Notes under the pieces: generated by a model | The model's database searches: none | Told to the model about the DNA's origin: nothing | The model's input: only the letters and a program-made list of their open reading frames with translations | Translations under genes and position numbers: made by a program | Assembly: GCF_002847285.1 (NCBI RefSeq) | Contig: NZ_CP025407.1 | Location: 7,443,001-7,507,000, forward strand | Source of the DNA: Streptomyces sp. CMB-StM0423 | GTDB lineage: Bacteria; Actinomycetota; Actinomycetes; Streptomycetales; Streptomycetaceae | Length of the DNA stretch: 64,000 bases | Reading direction: 5' to 3' | Shown: piece by piece, positions 17,000 to 25,356 of the stretch | Layout: each line of letters begins with the position of its first letter | Numbering within the stretch: the stretch's first letter is position 1

Positions 17000-17184
17000 T
17001 TCTGCCCGGCACGGTGCCCCGGATACCCGGCCACCGTACGGCTCCAGACTGCGCAGCAGCGAGGGTCGGAAACACCCGCTGAATCCCCACGGCGGTCTCG
17101 CTGCGGGGCACCGGGCAGACGACCGGTACCCGAATGCCCCCGGCCCGACGAAGCCGGGGATCCCAGCGGCTCAGCGCCCGAGCG

Positions 17185-18225
17185 TCACGGCACCGGCGGC
17201 TGTTCGCCCGAGCCGCGGGTGATCAGGCGGGTCGGCAGGACCAGCCGGTCCGGGTCGCCCACCGCGCCGTCCAGGCGCTGGAAGAGCCGGGCCGCCGCGC
17301 GGCGGCCCAGTTCCGCCGGGTCCTGGGCGACGACGGTGATCCCGGGGGAGAGCAGGTCGGCCAGCTCGAAGTCGTCGAACCCGACCAGCGCCGCCGTCCG
17401 CCCGCCCGCCGTCAGCGTCCGTACGGCCGTGACCGTGACCCGGTTGTTGCCCGTGAACAGGGCGGTCACCGGATCGGACCCCGACGTCATCCGTACGCAC
17501 TCCGCCGCCACCCGCGCCGGCTCCGTGCTGCCCGGCGAGGTCCATCCCGCGGCCACCGGCAGCCCGGCGTCCGCCATCGCCGACCGGTAACCGCGCAGCC
17601 GTTCGGCGGCGGTGTGGATGCGGGGGTGGTCGCCGATGAAGCCGATCCTGCGGTGCCCGTGGCCGACGAGGTGCTCGACCGCCCGGCGGGCGCCACCGTA
17701 GTTGTCGGAGAGCACGGTGTCGGCGCTGATCCGCCCCGGCGGCCGGTCGACGAAGACGGCGGCCACGCCCGCGGCCAGCTCCGGCTCCAGATAGAGGTGG
17801 TCGGTGCTCGCCGGCACCACCACCAGCCCGTCCACGCGTCGCGCGCACAGCGCGAGCACCAACTCCTCCTCGCGTGCGGGGTCCTCGCCGCTGGAGCCGT
17901 GGATGAGCAGCGAGCCGTGTGCGCGGGCGACCTCCTCGACGGCCCCGCTGAGGGGCGCGTAGAACGGGTCGGCCAGGTCCTCCAGCACCAGCCCGACGGT
18001 GGCGGTGCGGCCCTTGCGCAGGATGCGGGCGCTGTCGTTGCGGCGGAAGCCGAGCGCGTCGATGGCCTCCCGCACCCGCCGCTCGGTCTCCTGCGTGACG
18101 CCGGGCTCGTCGTTGACCACCCGCGAGACGGTCTTGAGGCCGACGCCCGCGCGGGCGGCGACGTCCTTCATCGTCGGACGGCTGCCGTAGCGGGGCCGCT
18201 GCGGGCCGGTGAGGTGATCGGACAC
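17185..18225 (-). CDS. LacI-family transcriptional repressor
   Basis: This is a 346-residue LacI/GalR repressor. The N-terminal HTH (MKDVAARAGVGLKTVSRVVNDEPGV) is near residues 19-43 and has the AxRxGVxxxTVSRV pattern. The hinge helix region follows at RRNDSARILRKGRT, then a periplasmic-binding-protein-like effector domain with FVDRPP, HRRIGFIGDH and ALVGFDDFELAD. It diverges from a ROK-family kinase with a perfect operator-like palindrome 20 bp upstream of its start, so it probably represses both itself and the kinase. A carbohydrate or its phosphate is the likely inducer. Confidence 0.9.
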   Translation of the reverse strand: MSDHLTGPQRPRYGSRPTMKDVAARAGVGLKTVSRVVNDEPGVTQETERRVREAIDALGFRRNDSARILRKGRTATVGLVLEDLADPFYAPLSGAVEEVARAHGSLLIHGSSGEDPAREEELVLALCARRVDGLVVVPASTDHLYLEPELAAGVAAVFVDRPPGRISADTVLSDNYGGARRAVEHLVGHGHRRIGFIGDHPRIHTAAERLRGYRSAMADAGLPVAAGWTSPGSTEPARVAAECVRMTSGSDPVTALFTGNNRVTVTAVRTLTAGGRTAALVGFDDFELADLLSPGITVVAQDPAELGRRAAARLFQRLDGAVGDPDRLVLPTRLITRGSGEQPPVP

Positions 18226-18245
18226 GCGCCTGATTCTAGGGGCTA

Positions 18246-18257
18246 GACAACGTTGTC
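18246..18257. promoter_or_regulatory. LacI-type operator between repressor and ROK kinase
   Basis: GACAACGTTGTC is a perfect 12-bp palindrome with the central CG typical of LacI-family sites. It lies in the 97-bp divergent region, next to the repressor start, and probably controls both directions. Confidence 0.7.
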
Positions 18258-18322
18258 ACGGTACGGGCAGACTGTCCGCGCACCGCATCCGCCGCCCGCC
18301 CCGGCCCCCAGGAGACGTCACG

Positions 18323-19297
18323 ATGGTCGCCGCCCAGCCGACCGAGCTCGTCGCCGCGCTCGACATCGGCGGTACGAAGACGGCCGCGGCCCTGGTCGAC
18401 GTCGGCGGCCGGCTCCTCGCCCGGGCCCAGCGGCCCACGCCCGCCACCGCGGACGGCGCGACGATCGCCGCCGCCGTCACCGGCGCACTGCGCGACCTGG
18501 CCGCCGCCGACCCCGCGGGGTGGGCCCGCGCGACCGCCGTGGGCATCGGCAGCGCGGGACCCGTGGACGCCTCCGTGGGCACCGTCAGCCCCGTCAACAT
18601 CCCCGGCTGGCGCGACTACCCGCTGGTGACCGCTGTCAGCGAGGCCGCCGGCGGGCTGCCCGTGGTGCTCGTCGGCGACGGCGTCGCCATGGCCGCCGGC
18701 GAGCACTGGCAGGGCGCCGCCCGCGGCCGGTCCGCGGCGCTGTGCATGGTCGTCTCCACCGGGGTCGGCGGCGGGCTCGTCCTCGACGGGCGCCCCTACC
18801 CGGGACCCACCGGCAACTCCGGGCACATCGGCCACATCTCCGTCGACCTCGACGGCGACCCGTGCCCCTGCGGCGGCCGCGGCTGCGTGGAGCGGATCGC
18901 CTCGGGGCCGAACATCGCCCGCCGCGCCCTCGCCGCCGGCTGGACCCCGGGCCCGGACGGCGACGACACCGCCGCCGGCGTCGCCGCCGCGGCCCGCGCA
19001 GGCGACCCCGTGGCGCTGGCCTCCTTCGACCGGGCCGCCAAGGCTCTGGCCGCGGGCATCGCCGCCACCGCGACGCTGGTCGAGATCGAGGCCGCGGTGA
19101 TCGGCGGCGGCGTGGCGGCGGCAGGGGAGTTGCTGTTCGCGCCGGTACGGCAGCACCTGAAGGCGTACGCCGCGCTGTCGTACGCCGCGGACGTGGCGGT
19201 GGTCCCGGCGCATCTCGGTACGGACGCGGGTCTGATCGGCGCCGCCGCGGCGGCGGCGCAGAAGCTGGGCCTGCGGCGGTTCACCGCGTCCGGCTGA
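18323..19297 (+). CDS. ROK-family sugar kinase
   Basis: This is a 324-residue ROK protein without an N-terminal HTH, hence a kinase, probably for glucose, N-acetylglucosamine or a related hexose. The ATP-binding LDIGGTKTAAALVD is at residues 13-26, the catalytic NIPGWRDYPL and GDGVAMAAGEHW regions follow, and the ROK zinc motif is complete: GHIGHISVDLDG then CPCGGRGCVE. CAGGAGACG lies just ahead of the ATG. Divergence from a LacI repressor across a shared operator points to sugar-induced expression. A strong bidirectional hairpin separates it from the convergent GH27 gene. Confidence 0.88.
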   Translation: MVAAQPTELVAALDIGGTKTAAALVDVGGRLLARAQRPTPATADGATIAAAVTGALRDLAAADPAGWARATAVGIGSAGPVDASVGTVSPVNIPGWRDYPLVTAVSEAAGGLPVVLVGDGVAMAAGEHWQGAARGRSAALCMVVSTGVGGGLVLDGRPYPGPTGNSGHIGHISVDLDGDPCPCGGRGCVERIASGPNIARRALAAGWTPGPDGDDTAAGVAAAARAGDPVALASFDRAAKALAAGIAATATLVEIEAAVIGGGVAAAGELLFAPVRQHLKAYAALSYAADVAVVPAHLGTDAGLIGAAAAAAQKLGLRRFTASG

Positions 19298-19367
19298 CGG
19301 CCGGGTGCGGTGCGGGGCAGCGGCCCGGAGCGTACGGCAGCGGGTGCTGCTGGGCCGGTGCCCCGTC

Positions 19368-19414
19368 GGGCGGGTGCGGCGCCGCGCGCGTCAGGCGCGG
19401 CGGCGCACCCGCCC
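19368..19414. terminator. Bidirectional terminator between ROK kinase and GH27 genes
   Basis: Two 20-nt arms (19368-19387 and 19395-19414) pair with a single mismatch around a 7-base loop. TCTTTC follows on the plus strand. The hairpin sits between two convergent genes and can serve both. Confidence 0.8.
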
Positions 19415-19441
19415 TCTTTCACGGCCGTACGCGGCGGAGCG

Positions 19442-21583
19442 TCAGCAGGTGAACTTCGCCTCCGCCCAGTCGCCGTGGTCGTAGTTCACGCCGTCGCCGC
19501 CGTCGGTGACGACCAGCCGTACGGTCTGCGCGTCGCCGATGTCCGCGGACAGCGGCTGCGCCGCCTTGTCGCCCGTCAGCACGCCGGAGTCCGCGACCTT
19601 GGCACCGTCCGCCCAGACCTCGAAGGACACCGAGCCGTTGGTCCCGGTCTCGTCGTCCACCCCGACCTGGGCGCTGAACGTCCCGCACTCCTCACCGGTG
19701 TAGAACCCGATGTCGCTGGCGGCGTGCACGCCCAGGCCCTTGGCGTACGCCTGACCGCCGATCGTGAGGGGCTTGCCGTCGCCCGCCGGCTGTTCGCCGA
19801 CGCTGGTGTCCCGCTCCACCGGACCCCAGCCGTTGCCGGCCTCCAGCCACTCCCAGTCGCTCGCGTACGCCGTCCCGGCCGGTGGGCTCGCGACCACGTA
19901 CGCCGCGCCCGCCGAGGTCAGCGACACCGTCTTTCCTGACGGTGCCGCGTACTCGGCGGAGAGCGGGAACTCCTGGCGGCCGGTACCGGCGCCCGCGGGG
20001 GCGGTGACCTGCCACGTGGTGGTCAGTTTGGCGCCCGGCTTGAGCTGTTTCGCGGTGGTGGGGGAGCCGGTCTCCACCTGCCAGCCCTCGGGGGCGTCGA
20101 AGGCGACGGTGACGTTCTTCGCCGCGGTGATGCCGGTGTTGCGGAACGTCGTCGTCACCTCGGCCTTCTCGCCCGCCTCGACGTACGGGGTCGCGTCGGC
20201 GCCGAACTCGGCGGCCGGCGGGTAGGAGCCGGCGCCGTCACCGGGCCAGACGCGGTACATCACGGTCCCGTGCGCGGGCACCGACGCGGAGATCTCGCCG
20301 CCGGTGTTGTAGTCCGCGTGCTGCCACAGGTCGCGCATCCGGTAGCCCTCCGCGGCCGGCAGTCCCACCGCCTCGGCGGTGGTGGAGATGCGCTGCGGCG
20401 CGTTCGACTCGTTGAAGAGCGCCACGGCGCGGCTGCCGTCCGCCATCTCCTTGGCGACGACCCACCGGCCGCCCTCGGAGGTGACCACGGCGCCCTGCTT
20501 GCCCAGCGGGTCCTGGTCGACGGCGATGACGTCCTTGTTCTCCAGGATCTCGAACGTCGCCTCGTCCGCGGTGCGCAGGTCGGAGCCGATGAGCAGCGGC
20601 GCCGCCATGATCGACCACATCGAGAAGTGCGTGCGGTACTCGGTGTCGGTCATGCCGCCGTTGCCGACCTCCAGCATGTCCGGGTCGTTCCACTGGCCCG
20701 GGCCGGCGTACTCGGCGAGCGGCAGGTTCTGCTTCATGATGCCGAGCATGCTGGACCAGTTGTCGCTGATGTCACCGGTCGTACGCCACAGGTGCCCGAC
20801 GTCCGCGGCCCACTCCCACGGCTTGTTCTGGCCCCACTCGCAGATGCTGTAGACGATGGGCCGGCCGGTGGTCTCGGAGGCGGCCTTCAGCGCGTCGCGC
20901 ATCTTGGTGTACCGCTGGATGGCGTCGACGCCCTGGTTGTTGCAGTTGTCGTACTTGAGGTAGTCGATGCCCCACTCCGCGAACTGCATCGCGTCGCTCT
21001 CCTCGTGCCCGAGGGCACCGGGGAAGCCGGCGGAGTTGCAGGTCTTGGTGCCGGCGCTGGTGTAGATGCCGATCTTCAGACCCTTGGAGTGGACGTAGTC
21101 GGCCACCGCCTTGATCCCGTCGGGGAAGCGCACCGGGTCGGGGACGAGCTTGCCGTCGGCGTCGCGCTGGGGGAGGGCCCAGCAGTCGTCGAGGTTCACG
21201 TACTCGTACCCGGCGTCCTTCAGGCCGCGCTCCACGAAGATGTCGGCGATGCCCTTGACCATCTCGTGGTCGAATTCCGCCCGGCAGTGGGTGGAGTTCC
21301 AGTTGTTGAAGCCCATCGGCGGGGTCTTCGCCAGCCCGTCGGGCAGCCGCATCTCCGGCTGCGCCGCCGGCTGGGCCGCAGGCTGAGCCCCGGGCTGAGC
21401 CCCGGGCTGGGCCGCAGGCTTCGCGGCGGCGGTCGCGCTCTGCGTCTGGGCTCCCGTGGGCGCCGCCGCGGCCGGCGCGGTGAGGACCGCGCACAGCGCG
21501 ACCGCTCCCGCGGCACCGATCACCGCGCGCGCGTACGGCCTGGCGGCTCTTCGTGCGGATGGCAGTTTCCGCATCGGATCCAC
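19442..21583 (-). CDS. Secreted GH27 alpha-galactosidase-like enzyme with NEW3 and NPCBM modules
   Basis: This is a 713-residue exported glycoside hydrolase. Residues 1-40 form a signal peptide, followed by an Ala/Gln/Pro repeat linker (about 55-76). The GH27 barrel has PPMGFNNWNSTHC, YVNLDDCW, the nucleophile Asp212 in YLKYDNCNN, and the acid/base Asp in WNDPDM near residue 300. Then come a beta-sandwich, a NEW3-like domain (VEAGEKAEVTTTFRNTG), and an NPCBM-type carbohydrate module (GLGVHAASDIGF ending DHGDWAEAKFTC). Expected substrates are alpha-galactosides or beta-L-arabinosides; GH27 holds both activities. It diverges from a sugar ABC importer that could take up its products. The promoter is assigned separately. 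Confidence 0.9.
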   Translation of the reverse strand: MDPMRKLPSARRAARPYARAVIGAAGAVALCAVLTAPAAAAPTGAQTQSATAAAKPAAQPGAQPGAQPAAQPAAQPEMRLPDGLAKTPPMGFNNWNSTHCRAEFDHEMVKGIADIFVERGLKDAGYEYVNLDDCWALPQRDADGKLVPDPVRFPDGIKAVADYVHSKGLKIGIYTSAGTKTCNSAGFPGALGHEESDAMQFAEWGIDYLKYDNCNNQGVDAIQRYTKMRDALKAASETTGRPIVYSICEWGQNKPWEWAADVGHLWRTTGDISDNWSSMLGIMKQNLPLAEYAGPGQWNDPDMLEVGNGGMTDTEYRTHFSMWSIMAAPLLIGSDLRTADEATFEILENKDVIAVDQDPLGKQGAVVTSEGGRWVVAKEMADGSRAVALFNESNAPQRISTTAEAVGLPAAEGYRMRDLWQHADYNTGGEISASVPAHGTVMYRVWPGDGAGSYPPAAEFGADATPYVEAGEKAEVTTTFRNTGITAAKNVTVAFDAPEGWQVETGSPTTAKQLKPGAKLTTTWQVTAPAGAGTGRQEFPLSAEYAAPSGKTVSLTSAGAAYVVASPPAGTAYASDWEWLEAGNGWGPVERDTSVGEQPAGDGKPLTIGGQAYAKGLGVHAASDIGFYTGEECGTFSAQVGVDDETGTNGSVSFEVWADGAKVADSGVLTGDKAAQPLSADIGDAQTVRLVVTDGGDGVNYDHGDWAEAKFTC
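21356..21415. repeat. In-frame AQP-type repeat in the GH27 linker
   Basis: Short direct repeats of 12-15 bp encode a run of AQPG/AQPA units (residues about 57-76) between the signal peptide and the catalytic domain. The copy number is likely to vary by slippage. The role is probably as a flexible extracellular linker. Confidence 0.7.
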
Positions 21584-21675
21584 TCCTCTGGGTGGGGGTG
21601 CTGCGAACGTGTTGGGTCATGGACGCGTCACACGAGCGTTTACGGTAGAGCTTGTTCGCTTCTGTCGGAAGAGAT

Positions 21676-21704
21676 GCGGTAACAGTTGGCTGACACTCGG
21701 TCAA
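21676..21704 (-). promoter_or_regulatory. Promoter for the GH27 gene
   Basis: On the minus strand TTGACC (21704-21699) and TACCGC (21681-21676) are 17 bp apart. The -35 element lies five bases from the -35 of the opposing importer promoter. Confidence 0.5.
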
Positions 21705-21709
21705 AACCC

Positions 21710-21738
21710 TTGACAGTGCCCGTAGGTGGAGGTGTGAT
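21710..21738 (+). promoter_or_regulatory. Promoter for the sugar ABC importer
   Basis: A consensus TTGACA at 21710-21715 and TGTGAT at 21733-21738 are separated by exactly 17 bp. The leader of about 45 nt contains AAGGGGAG ahead of the ATG at 21791. Confidence 0.7.
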
Positions 21739-21790
21739 CCCACAATCTTCGTTCGGTTGTGTTTGGTTAACACTCCACGGAAGGGGAGCG

Positions 21791-23122
21791 ATGAGCGCCT
21801 CATCTTCTGCCAGCAGGACTGTAGGCCGCCCCACCACCGCACCACCGATGACGCGCCGGAGTCTGCTGCGAGGAGCCGCTCTCGGCGCCGGCGCCGTCAC
21901 CCTCCCGACCCTGCTCGCCGCTTGCGGAAGCGGCCCGGGTGGGGACGGCAAGACCGTGACGCTGGGGTCGAACGCCTCCGACGAGGTGCCCCGCAAGGCG
22001 TTCCAGGACGCGTTCGACCTGTTTGAGAAGAAATCAAAGAAGAAGGTCGAGGTCAACACCGTCGACCACAACACGTTCCAGGAGAACATCAACCGCTATC
22101 TGCAGGGCCGGCCGGACGACGTTTTCATGTGGTTCGCCGGCTACCGCATGCAGTTCTTCGCCGAGCGCGGGCTGCTCACGGAGATCAGCGACCTGTGGAA
22201 GGGCTTCGACGGGTTCTCCGGCGCGCTGAAGGACCAGTCCACCGGCGCCGACGGCAAGCAGTACTTCGTGCCGTTCTACTACTACCCGTGGGCGGTCTTC
22301 TACCGGAAGAGCGTCTTCGAGCAGGGCGGCTACGAGATACCGACGACCTTCGACCAGTACACCGCCCTGGCCAAGCAGATGCAGAAGGACGGCCTGGTCC
22401 CGTTCGCCTTCGGCGACAAGGACGGCTGGCCGGCCATGGGCACGTTCGACTATCTCGACATGCGCGCCAACGGGTACGAGTTCCACAAGTCGCTGATGGC
22501 CGGCGAGGAGTCCTGGACCGACCCCCGGGTGCGCGAGGTCTTCGACCTGTGGCGCGGCCTCATGCCGTACCACGACAAGGGCGCCAACGGCCGCACCTGG
22601 CAGGAGGCCGCGCAGTCGCTCGCGCAGAAGAAGACCGGCATGGCCGTGCTCGGCCTGCCGCACCCCGGCCAGCAGTTCGCCGAGGCCGACCGCGAGGACC
22701 TCGACTTCTTCCCGTTCCCCGAGATATCCCCCGAACACGGGCAGGACGCGGTCGAGGCGCCCATCGACGGCTTCCTGATGTCGTCCAAGGTCAAGAACGA
22801 GGAAGGCGCCCGGGAGCTGCTGAAGTTCCTCGCCACCCCGGCCGCCGAGGACGCGTATCTGAAGTCCGACCCCAACAACGTCGCCGTGCACTCCGGCGCC
22901 GACACCTCCGGCTACTCGACGCTGCAGAAGAAGGCGGCGGAGATGGTCTCCAATGCCAAACAGATATCCCAGTTCCTCGACCGGGACACCCGCCCCGACT
23001 TCGCCTCGACGGTCATGATCAAGGCGCTGCAGGACTTCATCGACGACCCGGACGACATCGACGGCCTGCTCAACGGCATCGAGAGCCAGAAGAAGACCAT
23101 CTTCGCCGAGGGCCAGGAGTAG
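21791..23122 (+). CDS. Sugar ABC transporter solute-binding lipoprotein
   Basis: This is a 443-residue extracellular binding protein of the carbohydrate uptake CUT1 type. The signal has a twin-arginine-like TRRSLLRGAALGAG followed by a lipobox LLAACGSG with the lipidated Cys at residue 45, so it may be exported folded and then lipid-anchored. The body shows MalE/family 1 features such as NTVDHNTFQENINRYLQGRPDDVFMWFAG and FVPFYYYPWAVFYRK. ATG at 21791 behind AAGGGGAG was chosen over an upstream in-frame start at 21686, which lies within the promoter region. It heads a three-gene operon with two permeases. The ligand is unknown but may be the product of the divergent GH27 enzyme. Confidence 0.9.
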   Translation: MSASSSASRTVGRPTTAPPMTRRSLLRGAALGAGAVTLPTLLAACGSGPGGDGKTVTLGSNASDEVPRKAFQDAFDLFEKKSKKKVEVNTVDHNTFQENINRYLQGRPDDVFMWFAGYRMQFFAERGLLTEISDLWKGFDGFSGALKDQSTGADGKQYFVPFYYYPWAVFYRKSVFEQGGYEIPTTFDQYTALAKQMQKDGLVPFAFGDKDGWPAMGTFDYLDMRANGYEFHKSLMAGEESWTDPRVREVFDLWRGLMPYHDKGANGRTWQEAAQSLAQKKTGMAVLGLPHPGQQFAEADREDLDFFPFPEISPEHGQDAVEAPIDGFLMSSKVKNEEGARELLKFLATPAAEDAYLKSDPNNVAVHSGADTSGYSTLQKKAAEMVSNAKQISQFLDRDTRPDFASTVMIKALQDFIDDPDDIDGLLNGIESQKKTIFAEGQE

Positions 23123-23128
23123 CCCGCC

Positions 23129-24049
23129 GTGCCGCTCGTCAACCACGCGCGGCGCACCCGACGGCGGGGTCCGAGGCGGTTCACCGCCCGCGACCTCGCC
23201 GTCATCGGTGTGCTGCTGGGCTTCGCCATCCTGCTGGACCTGTTCATCATCTGGGGGCCGACCGTCGCCTCCATCACCCTCTCCTTCTCCTCCTGGGACG
23301 GCCTGTCCGACCTGAGCTGGGTCGGCGGCGACAACTACGACACGCTCGCCGGCGGCGACTACCCGCCGTTCTGGCCGGCGGTGCGCAACAACCTGCTGTG
23401 GATCGCGTTCCTGGGGCTGGTCGCCACGCCCTTCGGGCTGCTGCTCGCGGTCGTCATCGACCGCGGCGTGCGCTTCTCGCGCTTCTACCAGTCCACGATC
23501 TACCTGCCGGTGGTGCTCTCCCTCGCCGTCGTCGGCTTCATCGCCCAACTGATCTTCTCCCGCGACCAGGGCGCGCTGAACGCGATCCTGGGCAACGAGA
23601 ACAACCCCACCGACTGGCTCGGCGACCGCGACCTCAACATCTGGATGGTGCTGCTGGCCGCCGGCTGGCGGCACACCGGCTACGTGATGATCCTCTATCT
23701 GGCCGGACTCAAGGCGGTGGCGCCCGAGCTGAAGGAGGCCGCCGCCATCGACGGCGCGAACGAGCGGCAGACCTTCCTGCGCGTGGTCTTCCCCACGATG
23801 CGGCCGGTCAACGTCGTCGTCCTCGTCATCACCGTCATCGAGGCGCTACGCGCCTTCGACATCGTCTACGCCATCAACAAGGGCAGAAACGGCCTGGAAC
23901 TGCTCTCCGTGCTCGTCACCGACAACATCATCGGCGAGGCCAGCCGCATCGGCTTCGGCTCCGCCATCGCCGTGGTGCTGCTCACCGTCTCCCTGGGGTT
24001 CATCGTGACGTACCTGGTGCAGGAGATGCGCGGGGAGGAGCACCGATGA
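23129..24049 (+). CDS. Sugar ABC transporter permease (MalF-type)
   Basis: This is a 306-residue inner-membrane permease with about six helices. The EAA loop that docks the ATPase reads ELKEAAAIDGANERQTF near residue 200. It starts with GTG six bases after the binding-protein stop and ends overlapping the next gene by ATGA. No ATPase gene lies nearby. Streptomyces CUT1 importers usually share the ATPase MsiK encoded elsewhere, and this set fits that pattern. Confidence 0.9.
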   Translation: MPLVNHARRTRRRGPRRFTARDLAVIGVLLGFAILLDLFIIWGPTVASITLSFSSWDGLSDLSWVGGDNYDTLAGGDYPPFWPAVRNNLLWIAFLGLVATPFGLLLAVVIDRGVRFSRFYQSTIYLPVVLSLAVVGFIAQLIFSRDQGALNAILGNENNPTDWLGDRDLNIWMVLLAAGWRHTGYVMILYLAGLKAVAPELKEAAAIDGANERQTFLRVVFPTMRPVNVVVLVITVIEALRAFDIVYAINKGRNGLELLSVLVTDNIIGEASRIGFGSAIAVVLLTVSLGFIVTYLVQEMRGEEHR

Positions 24050-24981
24050 CCGCCGACACACCCACCGCGACCACGCCGCACCCCGCCGCGGCGCCGGCGG
24101 CGAAGCCGGACCGGGAGGCCGGGAAGCGGCCGCGCCGCGGCCGGTTCGGCGTGCACATCTTCCTCGGCGGGGTCTCGCTGGCCTTCCTCGCCCCGCTGCT
24201 GCTCGCCGTGTACGCCTCGCTGCGCCCGTACGAGGAGACCGCGAAGCACGGCTACTTCTCCTTCCCCCGCAAGCTGTCCTTCGACTACTACCGGCAGGCG
24301 TTCTCCGACTCGGAGATGAGCAAGTACTTCGTCAACTCGCTCATCATCGCCGTGCCCGGCGTGCTGATCGTGCTGTTCCTGGCGTCGTTCGCCGCCTTCG
24401 TGCTGGCCCGGCTGCGCATCCGCGGCGGCTTCTTCCTGCTCATCCTCTTCACCGCGGGCAACCTGCTGCCGCAGCAGGTCATCGTCACGCCGCTGTACGT
24501 GATGTTCAACCGCATCGAGCTGCCGTACTGGATGTCCGAGTCGATGACGATGTACGACTCGTACTGGGCCGTCATCTCCGTCAACGTCGGCTTCCAGCTC
24601 GGCTTCTGCGTCTTCGTGCTGGCGAACTTCATGCGCGCGCTGCCCACCGAGATCCTGGAGGCCGCGGTCGTCGACGGCGCCGGGGTGTGGACCCAGTACT
24701 GGCGGATCACCCTGCCCCTGTGCCGCCCGGCGCTGGCGGCGCTGGGGACCCTGCAGTTCACCTGGATGTACAACGACTTCCTGTGGGCGCTGGTCTTCAT
24801 CTCCGACGGCGACAAGCTCCCGATCACCTCGGCACTCAACAACCTGCGCGGGCAATTCTTCACGGACTATAACTTGCTCGCGGCCGGATCCGTGCTGGTC
24901 GCGCTGCCGACGATCATCGTCTTCCTGCTGCTGCAGCGGCACTTCATCGCCGGTCTCACGCTCGGCTCGACCAAGGGGTGA
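24046..24981 (+). CDS. Sugar ABC transporter permease (MalG-type)
   Basis: This is the second permease of the importer, 311 residues. It has a cytoplasmic N-terminal tail rich in Thr, Pro and Ala, then six helices from FGVHIFLGGVSLAFLAPLLL onward. The EAA loop is present as ILEAAVVDGAGVWTQYWRITLP. ATG at 24046 overlaps the previous stop, so translation is coupled. Highly structured RNA follows the stop codon. Confidence 0.9.
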   Translation: MTADTPTATTPHPAAAPAAKPDREAGKRPRRGRFGVHIFLGGVSLAFLAPLLLAVYASLRPYEETAKHGYFSFPRKLSFDYYRQAFSDSEMSKYFVNSLIIAVPGVLIVLFLASFAAFVLARLRIRGGFFLLILFTAGNLLPQQVIVTPLYVMFNRIELPYWMSESMTMYDSYWAVISVNVGFQLGFCVFVLANFMRALPTEILEAAVVDGAGVWTQYWRITLPLCRPALAALGTLQFTWMYNDFLWALVFISDGDKLPITSALNNLRGQFFTDYNLLAAGSVLVALPTIIVFLLLQRHFIAGLTLGSTKG

Positions 24982-25022
24982 GGCGGCCGGGAAGCGGACG
25001 GCGGCCCGCGGGAGAAGGGCTA

Positions 25023-25101
25023 CGGCGGCCCGGGGGGAGCCGTCGGTCAGCCCATCTGACCTCAGGACCGGGCCGCCGAACCCGGCCCGCGCGAAGCGGG
25101 C
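25023..25101 (+). terminator. Nested hairpins after the sugar importer
   Basis: CGGCGGCCCGG (25023-25033) pairs perfectly with CCGGGCCGCCG (25068-25078). Its loop holds a smaller stem, GGTCAG with CTGACC (25045-25061). A second hairpin, GCCCGC with GCGGGC, follows at 25085-25101. This is the likely transcript end. Confidence 0.55.
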
Positions 25102-25283
25102 AGGTGGGCGCCATCCTGCCTGGTGGGCGGGGTGCGGTGGAGGGGCCGAACGGCCCCCAGCCGGACCCCGTCCGGCACGATTGGGCCGGGCGCGACCGCG
25201 CACGGACCCGGTGGCCGCCCGGCTTCGTCCCCGGCCCGGCGTCATTGCGCCGGGTTACGGCGGTGTGACGTAGCCCTGCGGCC

Positions 25284-25303
25284 AAACTCTTCGCACGGAG
25301 TTT
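25284..25303. promoter_or_regulatory. Dyad upstream of the Nudix/P-loop-like gene
   Basis: AAACTC-N8-GAGTTT is a perfect 6-bp inverted repeat 53 bp ahead of the GTG start, in the least GC-rich part of the intergenic region. A further CAACTCTTTG lies 20 bp on. It may be an operator. Confidence 0.35.
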
Positions 25304-25356
25304 CCCCGGGAGCAGGTAGCGGGCAACTCTTTGGGGGCGGCTGAGAGGGGGAACAT

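Larger units (their letters stand above)
24982..25356. other. 375-bp region with nested hairpins and no gene
   Basis: I see no gene here. The left part holds a branched hairpin and a second short hairpin that probably end the importer transcript. The right part holds the leader and a dyad of the Nudix gene. Open frames crossing this stretch lack conserved features. Confidence 0.6.
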
